Assembly: GCF_030762805.1 (NCBI RefSeq)
Contig: NZ_CP129113.1
Coordinates: 294,001-358,000, forward strand
Direction of reading: 5' to 3'
Length of the DNA stretch: 64,000 nt
Origin: Aciduricibacillus chroicocephali
Lineage (GTDB): Bacteria > Bacillota > Bacilli > Bacillales > Amphibacillaceae
Made by a program: the position numbers and the translations under genes. Position 1 is the stretch's first letter. Each line of letters opens with the position of its first letter. Positions 9,421 through 18,857 of this stretch are shown piece by piece. Below the pieces are notes generated by a model. The model saw nothing but the letters and a program-made list of their open reading frames with translations. It made no database searches and was not told where the DNA came from.

Positions 9421-10254
9421 ATGAATTGCGATACTAAATTATACGAATATATATTGGATAAATCTTGGCAATTGACAGAGGAATGGTATACTTCCATAAA
9501 TAAAGAAGAGACGGCAGGGGTTTATTTATCGGAAAATCCAGCGGCTGTTGAGCGTTTGAAGAAACAGAATAATGAATTCCATAAAAAGTTTGCAGAAATT
9601 TTTATTAAACAGGATACAGAGTTTCTTGAAATTTTTGAAGAGTGGGTTATTGGTCTTGTTCATGATGAGGGACACTTAGAAACACCATCTTATTTAATAA
9701 CGGGAGAGTTTTTCCGAACACAGAAGCAGTATATGACCCTTGTCGATGAATTCTTTGAAATTTGCGAGGGCTGCACGAATGAAGACTTGAATAGATGGAA
9801 GAACATGATTGGTGAGGGGATAGGAAGAGTCATCAGCTGGTTTTTGAAAGAGCAGCATGATTTTACAAACCGGCAAAGCCGCGAGCAGCAGCAGACGATC
9901 AATAAACTCAGTTCGCCCATTATTTTGTTAAATAAACGGGTTGGCCTACTGCCGCTTATCGGCAAAATTGATGATGTGCGTGCGGAATTCATGTTGGAAA
10001 ACACGCTTGAAGTGTGCAGCAATAGAGGATTGCGACAATTGCTAATCGATTTGTCCGGGGTAGTGACTGTCAATACTTTTGTCGCTCATAAAATATTCGA
10101 GCTAATTGATGCTCTTGCTCTTATTGGGGTAGATGCTATTCTTTCAGGTATTCGTCCTGAGATTGCTCAAACAGCGGTACAATTCGGTGACCGTTTCAGT
10201 CGCATGACAATCGTTACGAACTTGGAAAAAGCGATCGACCTTTATTTGAAGTGA
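9421..10254 (+). CDS. RsbR-family stressosome protein (RsbRD-like)
   Basis: Member of the RsbR co-antagonist family that builds the stressosome controlling sigma-B. With the ATG at 9421 (AGGAGA site, 7-nt spacing) it has 277 residues, close to RsbRD (YqhA). The variable N-terminal half (1-150) is an all-helical sensor domain. The C-terminal half is a STAS domain with the RsbR core PLIGKIDDVRAEF and DLSGVVTVNTFVAHK; the threonine after VN is at the position phosphorylated by RsbT in family members. The upstream ATG at 9364 lacks a good ribosome site. It stands alone, as RsbR paralogues usually do. What it senses is unknown. Confidence 0.85.
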   Translation: MNCDTKLYEYILDKSWQLTEEWYTSINKEETAGVYLSENPAAVERLKKQNNEFHKKFAEIFIKQDTEFLEIFEEWVIGLVHDEGHLETPSYLITGEFFRTQKQYMTLVDEFFEICEGCTNEDLNRWKNMIGEGIGRVISWFLKEQHDFTNRQSREQQQTINKLSSPIILLNKRVGLLPLIGKIDDVRAEFMLENTLEVCSNRGLRQLLIDLSGVVTVNTFVAHKIFELIDALALIGVDAILSGIRPEIAQTAVQFGDRFSRMTIVTNLEKAIDLYLK

Positions 10255-10256
10255 CA

Positions 10257-10880
10257 TCAAATACCACTTGATAATGTGGCGAGGGGCCCGTCTTGATTAA
10301 GAATTGGCTCGAGAGAATATGCAGGAAGCGGAAAAGTAGGCAGTCCCGCATAGCCTGGAGCTATTTCGTAAGCTTGGAAGTAAATGACGAGTGTCTGATC
10401 GGCTAAATAAAAATCTTGGTTTTTCCGGACGTTGATTTTATCATTTAGGAGTGGTATGTTTCGGATGGAGGCCTGTTTTTCAATTAGAAGAGACAGGTAA
10501 CTTTCGTAATTGATATCGGAGCGAAACAGATTGTTTAGATTGTATAGTTTTCCGTTGTCAATTGAGAAGGTGAGCGATTTTGCCAAGTTGAGTCCATGTG
10601 CGTGTTTTGGCGCATAGGCATAATTGGTGAAGACAATGCTTAAGATGCCACGCTGGTTATTTTTCACCTCAAATGTTCCGAGCATCTCCTGGAAGTAAGG
10701 AGCAGGATCCTGCTCCGCGTGTTGTGCTTCAACGAGCTCGCTGACAACGGATCGGATTAGGCTGTTCATATGATTTTGAGCGGTTGTATTGGAGAGCCCA
10801 TAAACAACAGGATACATAATTGTTGTGTTTCCTTTTTCTATACGTGCAACTCGGATAGGGGCGTATGCATTCTTAACCAT
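10257..10880 (-). CDS. DUF3298/DUF4163-like protein
   Basis: Cytosolic or peripheral protein of about 207 residues, similar in layout to RsiV-type DUF4163 plus DUF3298 domains: an N-terminal strand segment with MYPVVYGL and a C-terminal part with SLTFSIDNGKLYNLNNLF and AYEIAPGYAG. No signal peptide or membrane helix is apparent. The frame extends to ATG 10940, but that codon directly follows the pdxK terminator and has no ribosome site; ATG 10880 fits the usual N-terminal length better, although its ribosome site is also weak. Function unknown. Its stop lies 2 nt from the stop of the convergent RsbR gene. Confidence 0.65.
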   Translation of the reverse strand: MVKNAYAPIRVARIEKGNTTIMYPVVYGLSNTTAQNHMNSLIRSVVSELVEAQHAEQDPAPYFQEMLGTFEVKNNQRGILSIVFTNYAYAPKHAHGLNLAKSLTFSIDNGKLYNLNNLFRSDINYESYLSLLIEKQASIRNIPLLNDKINVRKNQDFYLADQTLVIYFQAYEIAPGYAGLPTFPLPAYSLEPILNQDGPLATLSSGI

Positions 10881-10942
10881 GAGATCAGCTTCTTTCACTT
10901 TTTCACAATAGCCTATTCGAGCAACTGCATTCGTGTACATAC

Positions 10943-10978
10943 AAAAAACGCTGCGTATAACTACGCAGCGTTTTGTTT
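10943..10978 (-). terminator. Terminator of pdxK
   Basis: A 13-bp stem (AAAACGCTGCGTA and complement, 4-nt loop) followed on the minus strand by a U-run, immediately past the pdxK stop. Confidence 0.85.
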
Positions 10979-11779
10979 TTAGCGGTTGTTATTGTATGCA
11001 CCATGCATGACGGGACCGACAAATTCATTCAATTTCCAGCCGTGCTTAATTGCAGCAGACACGAAATCTTTTGCAGCAGATACAGCATCTTTTACAGATT
11101 TGCCATGTGCCAAATTCGCTGTTATTGCCGCAGCAAACGTACAGCCGGCGCCATGATTGTAATTTGTATTGATTTTATCACTTTCAAACAGCGTATACTC
11201 CTTGCCGTCGTAGAATAGGTCGGCTGCTTTCTCGTGTTCAAGATCACTGCCACCTTTGATGACGACATTTTTTGCGCCTAGTTCAATAATTTTGGCAGCT
11301 GCTTCTTTCATTCCGTGAACAGTCTTAATTCTCCCTGTACCAGCAAGCTGTCCTGCCTCAAACAAATTCGGTGTTGTAATGAGTGCACGCGGAATAAGCA
11401 ATTCGCGCATAGCATCTGTATTCTCTGGCTGCAAGACTTCATCTTCACCTTTGCAAACCATGACCGGATCGATTACAACGTTCTTCAAGTTGTATTCGTC
11501 AATTTTCTTTGCACCAAGTTCGATGATCGGAACAGAACCGAGCATGCCTGTTTTCATGGCATCAATTCCGACAGAAAGAATCGTATTCAGCTGTTTTTCA
11601 ACAATTTCCGTGTCAATTGGATAAACGCCATGGCTCCAGTTATTGGCGGGATCCATGGTTACAATGGATGTGAGGGCTGTCATGCCGTATACGCCATATT
11701 CCTGGAAAGTCTTCAAATCCGCTTGAATGCCTGCACCGCCGCTTGAATCGGAACCGGCGAGCGTCAATGTTTTTTTCAT
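10979..11779 (-). CDS. pdxK: Pyridoxine/pyridoxal/pyridoxamine kinase (ThiD-like fold)
   Basis: ATP-dependent kinase of vitamin B6 salvage, 266 residues. It has the ribokinase/ThiD fold: AGSDSSGGAGIQADLKTF at the N-terminus, DPVMVCKG in the middle and the anion-hole motif HGAGCTF near the C-terminus, with the cysteine typical of the Bacillus PdxK/ThiD-like group. The sequence pattern throughout (AMKTGML, TPNLFEA) is closer to Bacillus PdxK than to the hydroxymethylpyrimidine kinase ThiD, and no thiamine genes are near. The start has a GGAGGG site with 10-nt spacing. A role in thiamine synthesis cannot be excluded. Confidence 0.85.
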   Translation of the reverse strand: MKKTLTLAGSDSSGGAGIQADLKTFQEYGVYGMTALTSIVTMDPANNWSHGVYPIDTEIVEKQLNTILSVGIDAMKTGMLGSVPIIELGAKKIDEYNLKNVVIDPVMVCKGEDEVLQPENTDAMRELLIPRALITTPNLFEAGQLAGTGRIKTVHGMKEAAAKIIELGAKNVVIKGGSDLEHEKAADLFYDGKEYTLFESDKINTNYNHGAGCTFAAAITANLAHGKSVKDAVSAAKDFVSAAIKHGWKLNEFVGPVMHGAYNNNR

Positions 11780-12236
11780 TTTTTTGAACCCTCCAGCTAT
11801 AAAGTATTTTTTTTAGATTAACGTATTATGCCGATTCTGAAAAGTAAAATGCGTAAATTCGACAGCATTCCGAACATTCCATGCTTGCTCGCTTGCCGAT
11901 ATGACTGATAATTACGAATCTTAGTGTTGGTTTAGAGAATCGTACATGTTTGTCGGTAAGTGGGGAAATATGAGAAAAGAGTTTAAAACGAAAGGGAAAT
12001 GAAGCTGTTTTTATAATGGATTGAATAGCCGGAATTTTCGTCCATTTTCCGTCACATTCTGTACACAAATTCATTAAAAAAAGCCGTCATTTAACCTTTC
12101 TATATTGTGTTTCAATGTGCACAGTTTTAAAATGTAAATTGTAATTGTGATAATCCTCACATTATTAATTGAGGGGATTACAAACGGCTGTTTGTCCAAT
12201 TCAATCACCAGGAAACATACTGAAAGGGGTAGCCTA
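11780..12236. promoter_or_regulatory. Divergent pdxK/qoxA control region with Rex-like operator
   Basis: Non-coding stretch. At 12145-12162 is TTGTGA-N6-TCACAT, one base from the Rex consensus TTGTGA-N6-TCACAA. It overlaps an extended -10 element (TGTGATAAT, 12147-12154 with TGn). This arrangement would let an NADH-sensing repressor block qox transcription. The rest is AT-rich with no convincing gene; an 82-codon open frame on the minus strand (11826-12074) has no ribosome site or family resemblance. Confidence 0.45.
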
Positions 12237-13169
12237 ATGAGGAAGAAATGGTTTTTGGCTTTGCTTGGGGTTCTGATTGTACCAATGCTTTCAGGCTGTA
12301 ATCTGCTTGTTCTGAATCCGCAAGGCCCAGCAGCAGCGACGCAAGCAAAGGTCATTATAACTTCAATTGTGACAATGGCATTTATTTTGCTCGTTGTATA
12401 CTGTCTTTTTATTTTCATGCTTGTCAAATACCGGGCATCAAAACAGGAGCCTGGTTATAAGCCGCCTCATATTGAGGGGAGCAAGGTACTTGAGACAATC
12501 TGGATCGTTATTCCAGTTTTGATCGTTACATTCCTTTCCATCGTGACAATCAAGTCTACAAGTGATGTTGAGGCAACACCTAAGTCATTGAAGGATGAGA
12601 AGCCGCTCATCATCTATGCTGCTTCTTCTAACTGGAAATGGCATTTCAGTTATCCGGAAGAGGATATTGAAACAGTGAACTACGTCAATATCCCGACGAA
12701 CCGTCCTGTTGAGTTCAAATTGTATTCCTTCAATACAATGACGAGCTTCTGGGTACCACAGCTTGCAGGTCAGAAGTACGCCATGGCGAACATGGTTAAC
12801 ACACTTCACCTTGCAGCGGACCATCCAGGTTCATACTTCGGCCGTAACTCCAACTTCAGTGGCGCAGGATTCGCTGAAATGGAATTCGAAGTACAGGCAA
12901 TGAGCAAGAAAGATTATGCCAAGTGGGTATCTGACGTTCATGCCACAGCAAAACCTTTGAAAGAAAAAGAATTCAACAAGCTGCTTGAAGATGGACATCT
13001 TGGTCGTAAGACATACACTGGAACTCACCTTGGTTTCAACCCAGCGCCAATGAGTCACCAACATAGTGGTGGCCATGAGCAAGGTGATATGACAAAAGAA
13101 GAGATGAACCATCACAAGAACGATAAAGAGAAACATGAAGACATGCCAGGAATGGAGCACGGAGAGTAA
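12237..13169 (+). CDS. qoxA: Cytochrome aa3 menaquinol oxidase subunit II (lipoprotein)
   Basis: Subunit II of the terminal oxidase that oxidises menaquinol and pumps protons. 310 residues from ATG 12237 (AAAGGGGT site). The signal peptide ends in the lipobox LSGC, so Cys21 should be lipidated. Two membrane helices follow, then a cupredoxin-like domain that lacks the cysteine/histidine CuA cluster, which marks a quinol rather than cytochrome c oxidase. The last 40 residues are rich in histidine, methionine and acidic residues (HQHSGGHEQ, MNHHK, DMPGMEHGE), probably a copper or metal-binding tail. First gene of the qoxABCD operon. Confidence 0.95.
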   Translation: MRKKWFLALLGVLIVPMLSGCNLLVLNPQGPAAATQAKVIITSIVTMAFILLVVYCLFIFMLVKYRASKQEPGYKPPHIEGSKVLETIWIVIPVLIVTFLSIVTIKSTSDVEATPKSLKDEKPLIIYAASSNWKWHFSYPEEDIETVNYVNIPTNRPVEFKLYSFNTMTSFWVPQLAGQKYAMANMVNTLHLAADHPGSYFGRNSNFSGAGFAEMEFEVQAMSKKDYAKWVSDVHATAKPLKEKEFNKLLEDGHLGRKTYTGTHLGFNPAPMSHQHSGGHEQGDMTKEEMNHHKNDKEKHEDMPGMEHGE

Positions 13170-13221
13170 TTCTCTTTGCTCCGCATGACTTACAAAATAT
13201 CAAGAAAAGAAGGGTTGCAAC

Positions 13222-15183
13222 ATGAAGGAGTACTTCTCCAGATTTGCGCTAGAGAATGGCGATGACCCAATGATCATCGGTTCGCAAATTGCGATTGCTG
13301 TAGTTTCGATTGCAATCATTGTCGGCCTTACGTACTTCAAGAAGTGGGGCTATCTGTGGCGCAACTGGCTCACTACAGTTGACCATAAGAAAATCGGTAT
13401 CATGTATATCCTCGCAGCGCTGCTCATGCTCTTCCGTGGGGGAGCTGACGCAATACTAATGCGTGCACAAACAGCTGTTCCGAATAATGGATTGCTGGAT
13501 GCGCAGCATTATAACGAAATTTTCACCACACACGGGGTTGTCATGATTTTGTTCATGGCGATGCCATTTATCATCGGTTTGATGAACGTTGTTACTCCTT
13601 TGCAGATTGGTGCAAGAGACGTCGCATTCCCGCGTTTGAACGCTATCAGTTTCTGGCTGTTCTTCTTCGGAGCGATGCTGTTTAACCTTTCATTCGTAAT
13701 CGGTGGTTCACCTGATGCCGGCTGGACAGCCTACTTCCCGTTGGCGAGCAATGACTTCAGCCACACAGTAGGGATTAACTATTATGCAATTGCAATCCAG
13801 ATTGCAGGTATCGGTACTCTGATGACAGGTATCAACTTCATTACGACAATCATGAAAATGCGTGCCCCTGGTATGACATTGATGAAGATGCCAATGTTTA
13901 CTTGGTCTATCTTGATCACGAACTTGATTATCGTATTTGCATTCCCGGTACTTACAGTAGCGCTTGCACTCATGACCATGGACAGACTGTTCGGAACAAA
14001 CTTCTTCTCTATTGCCAATGGCGGTATGGATATGCTTTGGGCGAACTTGTTCTGGGTATGGGGACATCCGGAAGTTTACATCGTTATTCTCCCGGCATTC
14101 GGTATCTATTCCGAAATCATCTCCACATTTGCACAGCGTAACTTGTACGGTTACAAATCAATGGTATTCAGTATGGTTGCCATCAGTGCCCTTTCATTCC
14201 TTGTATGGACGCACCACTTCTATACAATGGGTCACGGTGTAATGGTTAACGGAATCTTCTCTGTCACAACAATGGCGATAGCCGTGCCGACGGGGGTTAA
14301 GATATTCAACTGGCTGCTCACGCTTTACAAAGGAAGTATTAAATTTACAGTGCCGATGCTTTGGGCAATGGCATTTATTCCAATTTTCACAATCGGTGGT
14401 GTAACTGGTGTCATGCTTGCAATGGCAAGTGCCGACTATCAGTATCACAACACAATGTTCCTAGTAGCTCACTTCCACTATGTATTGATTCCAGGTACAG
14501 TGTTTGGTGTGCTTGCCGGCTTCACATTCTGGTGGCCAAAGATCTTCGGCTTCAGCCTTAATGAGAGAATTGGTAAATGGGCATTCTGGTTCATCGCTAT
14601 TAGCTTTAACGTTGCCTTCTTCCCATTGTTCCTTTCTGGTTTGAATGGACAGGCACGTCGTATGTACACTTATTCCGAAGCTTCTGGATTCGGTATTTAC
14701 AACTTGATTTCGTTCATCGGTGCAATCGGTCTTGCGATTGGATTCCTGTTGATTGTTTATCAAATCTACTGGAGCACTCGCTACGCACCACGTCATGTGG
14801 ATGGAGATCCTTGGAATGCACGTTCGCTTGAATGGGCTACACATAGTCCAGTTCCGGAATACAACTTCGCAATTACGCCGACAGTTGATTCCATCGAAGC
14901 TTTCTGGGATAAGAAAGAGCATGGCAAAGAAATCTTCAAAGGCAAGATTGAAGAAATTCACATGCCAAATAACAGCGGCTTGCCAATCATCATGAGTGCG
15001 ATCTTCTTCGTATTCGGCTTTGCGCTTGTCTTCTCAATGTGGATCGTCGCTATTGTGTCATTGATCGGTATCTTCGTATGTATGGCTTACCGTTCGTTTG
15101 AAATTGATCATGGTCACCATATCCCTGTCGAGAAGATTAAGGAAACTGAAAGAAAGAGCGGGGTGACTTTTAATGAAGATTGA
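13222..15183 (+). CDS. qoxB: Cytochrome aa3 menaquinol oxidase subunit I
   Basis: Catalytic subunit of the haem-copper quinol oxidase, 653 residues and about 14-15 membrane helices. Haem and copper ligands are visible: the low-spin haem histidine in TTHGVVMI, the CuB histidine-tyrosine pair in WGHPEVYI, the CuB His-His in WTHHFYTMG, and the haem a3/a histidines in AHFHYVLI. It begins 52 nt after qoxA and overlaps qoxC by 11 nt. Codon use is biased to C-ending synonymous codons, as expected for a highly expressed respiratory enzyme. Confidence 0.97.
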   Translation: MKEYFSRFALENGDDPMIIGSQIAIAVVSIAIIVGLTYFKKWGYLWRNWLTTVDHKKIGIMYILAALLMLFRGGADAILMRAQTAVPNNGLLDAQHYNEIFTTHGVVMILFMAMPFIIGLMNVVTPLQIGARDVAFPRLNAISFWLFFFGAMLFNLSFVIGGSPDAGWTAYFPLASNDFSHTVGINYYAIAIQIAGIGTLMTGINFITTIMKMRAPGMTLMKMPMFTWSILITNLIIVFAFPVLTVALALMTMDRLFGTNFFSIANGGMDMLWANLFWVWGHPEVYIVILPAFGIYSEIISTFAQRNLYGYKSMVFSMVAISALSFLVWTHHFYTMGHGVMVNGIFSVTTMAIAVPTGVKIFNWLLTLYKGSIKFTVPMLWAMAFIPIFTIGGVTGVMLAMASADYQYHNTMFLVAHFHYVLIPGTVFGVLAGFTFWWPKIFGFSLNERIGKWAFWFIAISFNVAFFPLFLSGLNGQARRMYTYSEASGFGIYNLISFIGAIGLAIGFLLIVYQIYWSTRYAPRHVDGDPWNARSLEWATHSPVPEYNFAITPTVDSIEAFWDKKEHGKEIFKGKIEEIHMPNNSGLPIIMSAIFFVFGFALVFSMWIVAIVSLIGIFVCMAYRSFEIDHGHHIPVEKIKETERKSGVTFNED

Positions 15184-15769
15184 TCATTCAGTCCCTAAAG
15201 AGTATGCAACTGAGGAAAACAGACTGAAAATCTTCGGTTTCTGGATTTTCATCGGTGCTGAAGTTGCCTTGTTCGGAACGCTTTTTGCCACATTCTTCAC
15301 CCTGGTGGACCATACAGCTACTGGTCCAACAGGGCATGAAATATTCGAACTGCCACCTGTTTTGATTGAAACGTTTGTCCTTTTGACATCAAGTTTCACA
15401 ATTGGCCTTGCAGTTAACGCGATGCGTCTTGGTGCCAAGAAGGCGATGCTCGTATTCATGGGTATTACACTTCTTCTTGGTCTTGGGTTCTTGAGTGTTG
15501 AGATTTATGAATTTACAACATATGTTCATGAAGGAGCGAGCTTGCAGACAAGTGCCTTTACTTCTGCATTGCTCACATTGCTTGGAACGCACGGAGCACA
15601 CGTTACACTAGGTTTCTTCTGGGGCTTGTTCATCATGATTCAAGTTGCTAGACGTGGCATTACACCAGAAACAGCGAATAAGTCCTTTATCTTCTCGTTG
15701 TACTGGCACTTCCTAGACGTTATCTGGATTTTCATCTTCAGTTTCGTCTACTTGAAAGGAATGATGTAA
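15173..15769 (+). CDS. qoxC: Cytochrome aa3 menaquinol oxidase subunit III
   Basis: Subunit III of the quinol oxidase, 198 residues with five predicted membrane helices, as in the short bacterial subunit III. The family pattern is clear: [18 protein letters not shown] in the first helix and a C-terminal [14 protein letters not shown]. The ATG at 15173 lies inside the end of qoxB (11-nt overlap) behind a GGGGTGA site, so translation is coupled. It supports proton pumping and oxygen access in the complex. Confidence 0.95.
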   Translation: MKIDHSVPKEYATEENRLKIFGFWIFIGAEVALFGTLFATFFTLVDHTATGPTGHEIFELPPVLIETFVLLTSSFTIGLAVNAMRLGAKKAMLVFMGITLLLGLGFLSVEIYEFTTYVHEGASLQTSAFTSALLTLLGTHGAHVTLGFFWGLFIMIQVARRGITPETANKSFIFSLYWHFLDVIWIFIFSFVYLKGMM

Positions 15770-15770
15770 G

Positions 15771-16061
15771 ATGACTTTTAAAGAACTGTTTCCAACGAAG
15801 CACCTTACAGGATTCATTTCTTCGCTAGTCCTTACAGGTGTTGCCCTTCTGGTATTGTACCTTGATGTCTCCATGAAGACAGGTGTCGTAATCCTTCTGA
15901 TTACCGCATTCATGCAGGCTGGCATTCAGCTAGTCATGTTCATGCATGCTGGTGAATCTGAGGATGGTACAGCGATTTATACGCATACGTACTATGCAGT
16001 ATTTATTGCGCTTGTCACTGTACTCGGTACATTGCTTACAATGGTCTGGGGTTACCAGTAA
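15771..16061 (+). CDS. qoxD: Cytochrome aa3 menaquinol oxidase subunit IV
   Basis: Small subunit IV of the quinol oxidase, 96 residues with three membrane helices and the COX4-prokaryote pattern (TGVALLVLYLDVSMKTG, MHAGESEDG). It starts one nucleotide after qoxC and ends the operon before a strong terminator. It is somewhat shorter than the Bacillus subtilis protein, at the tails. Confidence 0.93.
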   Translation: MTFKELFPTKHLTGFISSLVLTGVALLVLYLDVSMKTGVVILLITAFMQAGIQLVMFMHAGESEDGTAIYTHTYYAVFIALVTVLGTLLTMVWGYQ

Positions 16062-16062
16062 A

Positions 16063-16107
16063 AATAAATGCCCGTCAATCCATAAAAGGGATTGACGGGC
16101 ATTTTAT
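16063..16107 (+). terminator. Terminator of qoxABCD (bidirectional)
   Basis: Stem AAATGCCCGTCAATCC with its complement and an AT-rich flank on both sides. It sits between convergent qoxD and the YflT-domain gene and can serve both. Confidence 0.87.
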
Positions 16108-16111
16108 TTAT

Positions 16112-17296
16112 TTAAATGGAATTGTCATCTTTTAGACGATGGTCAAGTTCCTGGTCATTTTCTTTCCTCTTTTTAGCCATTTCTTCTGATAGCCGATCAC
16201 CGACCTGCACATCTTCCTTATCAACCCATTCGCCTGAAGCGGCTTTCTTCAAAGTACTGTCATCATGAGTAGAAACTTGGTTGTTTGCTGTTTCATAGTT
16301 GGTTGTAAGCCTGTGATCAAGTTCTTCGCCTTGTTTGTTTTTATTGACCATCTCTTCAGAAATACGATCCCCAGCTTGGACATTTCGCTTATCGACCCAT
16401 TCACCAGCCGCTGCCTTTTTCAAGTTGCTGTCATCGCGAGTTGAGAGATTGCGTCCTGTTTCAGTATTTGTCGTCAGTCTATGATCAAGTTCTTCGCCTT
16501 GTTTGTTTTTATTGATCATCTCTTCAGAAATACGATCTCCAGCTTGAACGTTCTGCTTGTCGACCCATTCGCCTGCAGCGGCCTTTCTTAATGTATCATT
16601 GGCTGGATTTGTATTAATATCGGCTCTGGTTTCGGCTGTGCTCGTGGTCAATCTATGGTCTAAATCTGCATGGTGATTTCTGTCTGATTCAATTACTTTT
16701 CGAGATATATCGTCTCCAGTATTTACTTTATTCACTGGAACTCGCTCACCTGAAGCAGCCCTTTCAAGTGTATCCTTATTGCTTTTCACAAGATGCGGAC
16801 GAGTAGTGCCATTGTTTAAATCAAGATTTTCATGATTTAAAGCAGTAGCTGGCTCAGCTCCTACGTTCGTTTTAAAGTAGTCCTCATCAGAACGGTACGG
16901 AGAAACTCCCAGCTCCTTATTAAGGTGCTTATTGTTCTTTCCAGCATGATTTCGCATATCAAGCTCTCTGTCAATGAAGAGAAGCATGCCGCCTTTTTTG
17001 GCTTCAGCATAATAGCGGTTCGCTTGTTCCTGAGAATAGCCCATTTTTTCAAAAGCACCTGTTACAGGCTCTTCTCCCATGATGAAATGTTTAACCTTTT
17101 CAAGCCAGTTTTCATCTCCTGCTGATTCTACTTCAGCATCTGTACGACCGCGGATCATACGGATATCTTGTTCATCATTTGTAACAACATACATGTCTTT
17201 CTCTGTGTGACCTTGTTTCTTCAATGCATCCATTGCTTCAAGCAATTCTCTTTGACTATAGAAAGTTCCCATATATTTTTTGTCTGGTGTTGCCAT
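16112..17296 (-). CDS. General stress protein with YflT domain and four C-terminal repeats
   Basis: Soluble stress protein of 394 residues. The first 115 or so form a YflT/GsiB-17M-type domain (MGTFYSQRELLEAMDALKK, DMYVVTNDE, GGMLLFIDRE). The rest is hydrophilic and contains four imperfect repeats of about 55 residues, each with the order KKAA(A/S)GEWV, (V/Q)xxGDRISEEM and ELDHRLTT; the middle two are nearly identical and the first is most divergent. Translation starts at 17296 behind AAAGGAGG. A sigma-B-type promoter lies just upstream, which agrees with the family. The repeat module has no function known to me. Confidence 0.8.
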   Translation of the reverse strand: MATPDKKYMGTFYSQRELLEAMDALKKQGHTEKDMYVVTNDEQDIRMIRGRTDAEVESAGDENWLEKVKHFIMGEEPVTGAFEKMGYSQEQANRYYAEAKKGGMLLFIDRELDMRNHAGKNNKHLNKELGVSPYRSDEDYFKTNVGAEPATALNHENLDLNNGTTRPHLVKSNKDTLERAASGERVPVNKVNTGDDISRKVIESDRNHHADLDHRLTTSTAETRADINTNPANDTLRKAAAGEWVDKQNVQAGDRISEEMINKNKQGEELDHRLTTNTETGRNLSTRDDSNLKKAAAGEWVDKRNVQAGDRISEEMVNKNKQGEELDHRLTTNYETANNQVSTHDDSTLKKAASGEWVDKEDVQVGDRLSEEMAKKRKENDQELDHRLKDDNSI

Positions 17297-17336
17297 GTCA
17301 AAAGATGCCTCCTTTAAGAATATTGGTCCTTGAATA

Positions 17337-17362
17337 TTTCCCGTATGCACTGACTTTCAAAC
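17337..17362 (-). promoter_or_regulatory. Sigma-B-type promoter
   Basis: On the minus strand, GTTTGA (17362-17357) and GGGAAA (17342-17337) are separated by 14 nt, close to the sigma-B consensus GTTTAA-N12-14-GGGWAW. It is 41 nt upstream of the YflT-domain gene. Confidence 0.65.
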
Positions 17363-17444
17363 GGAAGTCCGCATTGGAGCAGTATAGGAGTCGACAATAA
17401 TCGGCAAACTATAAAGGATCAGCGTATGGGAGGAGGAAGCGAAT

Positions 17445-17591
17445 TTGAGCAAACAGGATCGATTCAACAACCAGTTCAAAGAGCGCGAGAACAGTGGCGA
17501 AAAGCGTAATGGACGAAAGGCGCAATATAAAAATCATAATGCAGAAGGCGGCAACACGCCGAACGAATATATAAGCAGAAAAGAAGATTAA
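17445..17591 (+). CDS. Small hydrophilic protein, SASP-like composition
   Basis: A 48-codon gene. It starts with TTG behind a very strong GGGAGGAGG site (8-9-nt spacing) and ends against a strong terminator. The product is highly hydrophilic, rich in Asn, Lys, Arg and Glu, without hydrophobic core or cysteine, and ends in NEYISRKED. This composition resembles minor small acid-soluble spore proteins and YfhD/YfhE-type peptides, but I recognise no specific family. It is divergent from the sigma-B-type gene. Confidence 0.65.
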   Translation: MSKQDRFNNQFKERENSGEKRNGRKAQYKNHNAEGGNTPNEYISRKED

Positions 17592-17636
17592 AAAAACGGC
17601 CCTGTATGCTTTCGAAACATACAGGGCCGTTTTTTT
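17592..17636. terminator. Bidirectional terminator
   Basis: A stem of AAAAAACGGCCCTGTATG and complement with a short loop and U-runs on both strands, located between the small 48-codon gene and the convergent MFS gene. Confidence 0.88.
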
Positions 17637-17639
17637 AAA

Positions 17640-18857
17640 CTATTGTGCTTTTGCATGATTGTGCACTTTTCCCGGCTTGGCAGCACCAAGTCCTGCATAG
17701 AAGAACACGAGAATATTGACAAGCAGCATGATAATGGGGACTGTCCAATTGTGTGTAAGGTCATGGAGAGCGCCGAAAAGAACTGGTCCGAGAGAAGCGA
17801 GCAAGTAACCGAATGATTGTGCCATTCCGGAAAGCTCTGCCGATTCACCACTATTATCCGTACGCAGTGTAAAGAACATCATGGAAAGACTGAAAGCACT
17901 ACCGCTTGCAATCCCAATGAAGATAACACAGATTATAGTTAGCACCTGATTCGTAAACAGCAGTCCACCGATTCCACAAAAATAAAAAGCAGCTGTAATG
18001 ATCGCTAGAGGCTGTTGGTTCTTCATCCGATCAGCAATGACAGGAATGAAAAAGGTGACGGGAATCAATGCGAACTGCATGAGAGAAAGCATCCAGCCAG
18101 CTGCATTATTACTATAACCACGTAACTGCAACAATTCAGGAAGCCATGTCATCATTGTATAGAAGATGAGAGACTGAGCTCCCATGAAAATTGTCACTTT
18201 CCATGCAAGAGGCGATTTCCAAATGCTTTCACTTTCAAACGCTGCATCCTTCCAATTACGTGGCTTCGGTGCTTTGACGAGTTGAGGAATCCAAATGATA
18301 ATCGCAATTACAGCGAGTAAGACCCAAAAAACGAGAGCGCCTTTCCAGCCAAACCCATGCCATTCAGATAGCGGTACACTAATTCCGGACGACAAGGCTC
18401 CGAAAAGATTCATGGCTACAGAATAGATTCCGGTCATGATGCCGACACCACGCGGGAATTTTGTTTTAATAAAGCTAGGCAATAGGACATTACTGACTGC
18501 TATGGCACAGCCAATAAGAATCGTACCTGCGAACAAAAGAGTAATGCCGTTCAATGAACGAAGAATCATACCCGCGGCGAGGAGGAATAAGGAAAGGAAG
18601 ATTGCCTGCTCCATGCCCCGTTTCTTAGCGAGTTTCGGTGCGAGAGGGGATATTAGGGCAAAAGCAAGCAGGGGAACAGTTGTGATTGTACCAGCTATAG
18701 CATTTGAAAGATGAAGATCGGTGCGAATATTGGCGATTAGCGGTCCGACAGCTGTGAGGGGAGCACGCAGATTGGCTCCGATGAAGATAATTCCAAGCAG
18801 AAGCAATATTGTATTCATAACAGTTTTTCTTTTAAATGAAGCACGATACAATTCCAC
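17640..18857 (-). CDS. CynX/NimT-type MFS transporter
   Basis: Major facilitator of 405 residues with 12 membrane helices, of the CynX/NimT subgroup (cyanate or 2-nitroimidazole transporter-like; YycB in Bacillus subtilis). The N-terminus FIGANLRAPLTAVGPLI is characteristic. The start is GTG 18857, with GGAGGT six nt upstream. It is transcribed alone. No adjacent cyanase is present, so cyanate transport is not indicated; the substrate is unknown. Confidence 0.85.
   Translation of the reverse strand: MELYRASFKRKTVMNTILLLLGIIFIGANLRAPLTAVGPLIANIRTDLHLSNAIAGTITTVPLLAFALISPLAPKLAKKRGMEQAIFLSLFLLAAGMILRSLNGITLLFAGTILIGCAIAVSNVLLPSFIKTKFPRGVGIMTGIYSVAMNLFGALSSGISVPLSEWHGFGWKGALVFWVLLAVIAIIIWIPQLVKAPKPRNWKDAAFESESIWKSPLAWKVTIFMGAQSLIFYTMMTWLPELLQLRGYSNNAAGWMLSLMQFALIPVTFFIPVIADRMKNQQPLAIITAAFYFCGIGGLLFTNQVLTIICVIFIGIASGSAFSLSMMFFTLRTDNSGESAELSGMAQSFGYLLASLGPVLFGALHDLTHNWTVPIIMLLVNILVFFYAGLGAAKPGKVHNHAKAQ

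Noticed and set aside
11826-12074. 82-codon open frame on the minus strand before qoxA
   Set aside because: No ribosome site, no family resemblance, Cys/Phe/Ser-rich composition typical of a chance frame in AT-rich DNA.
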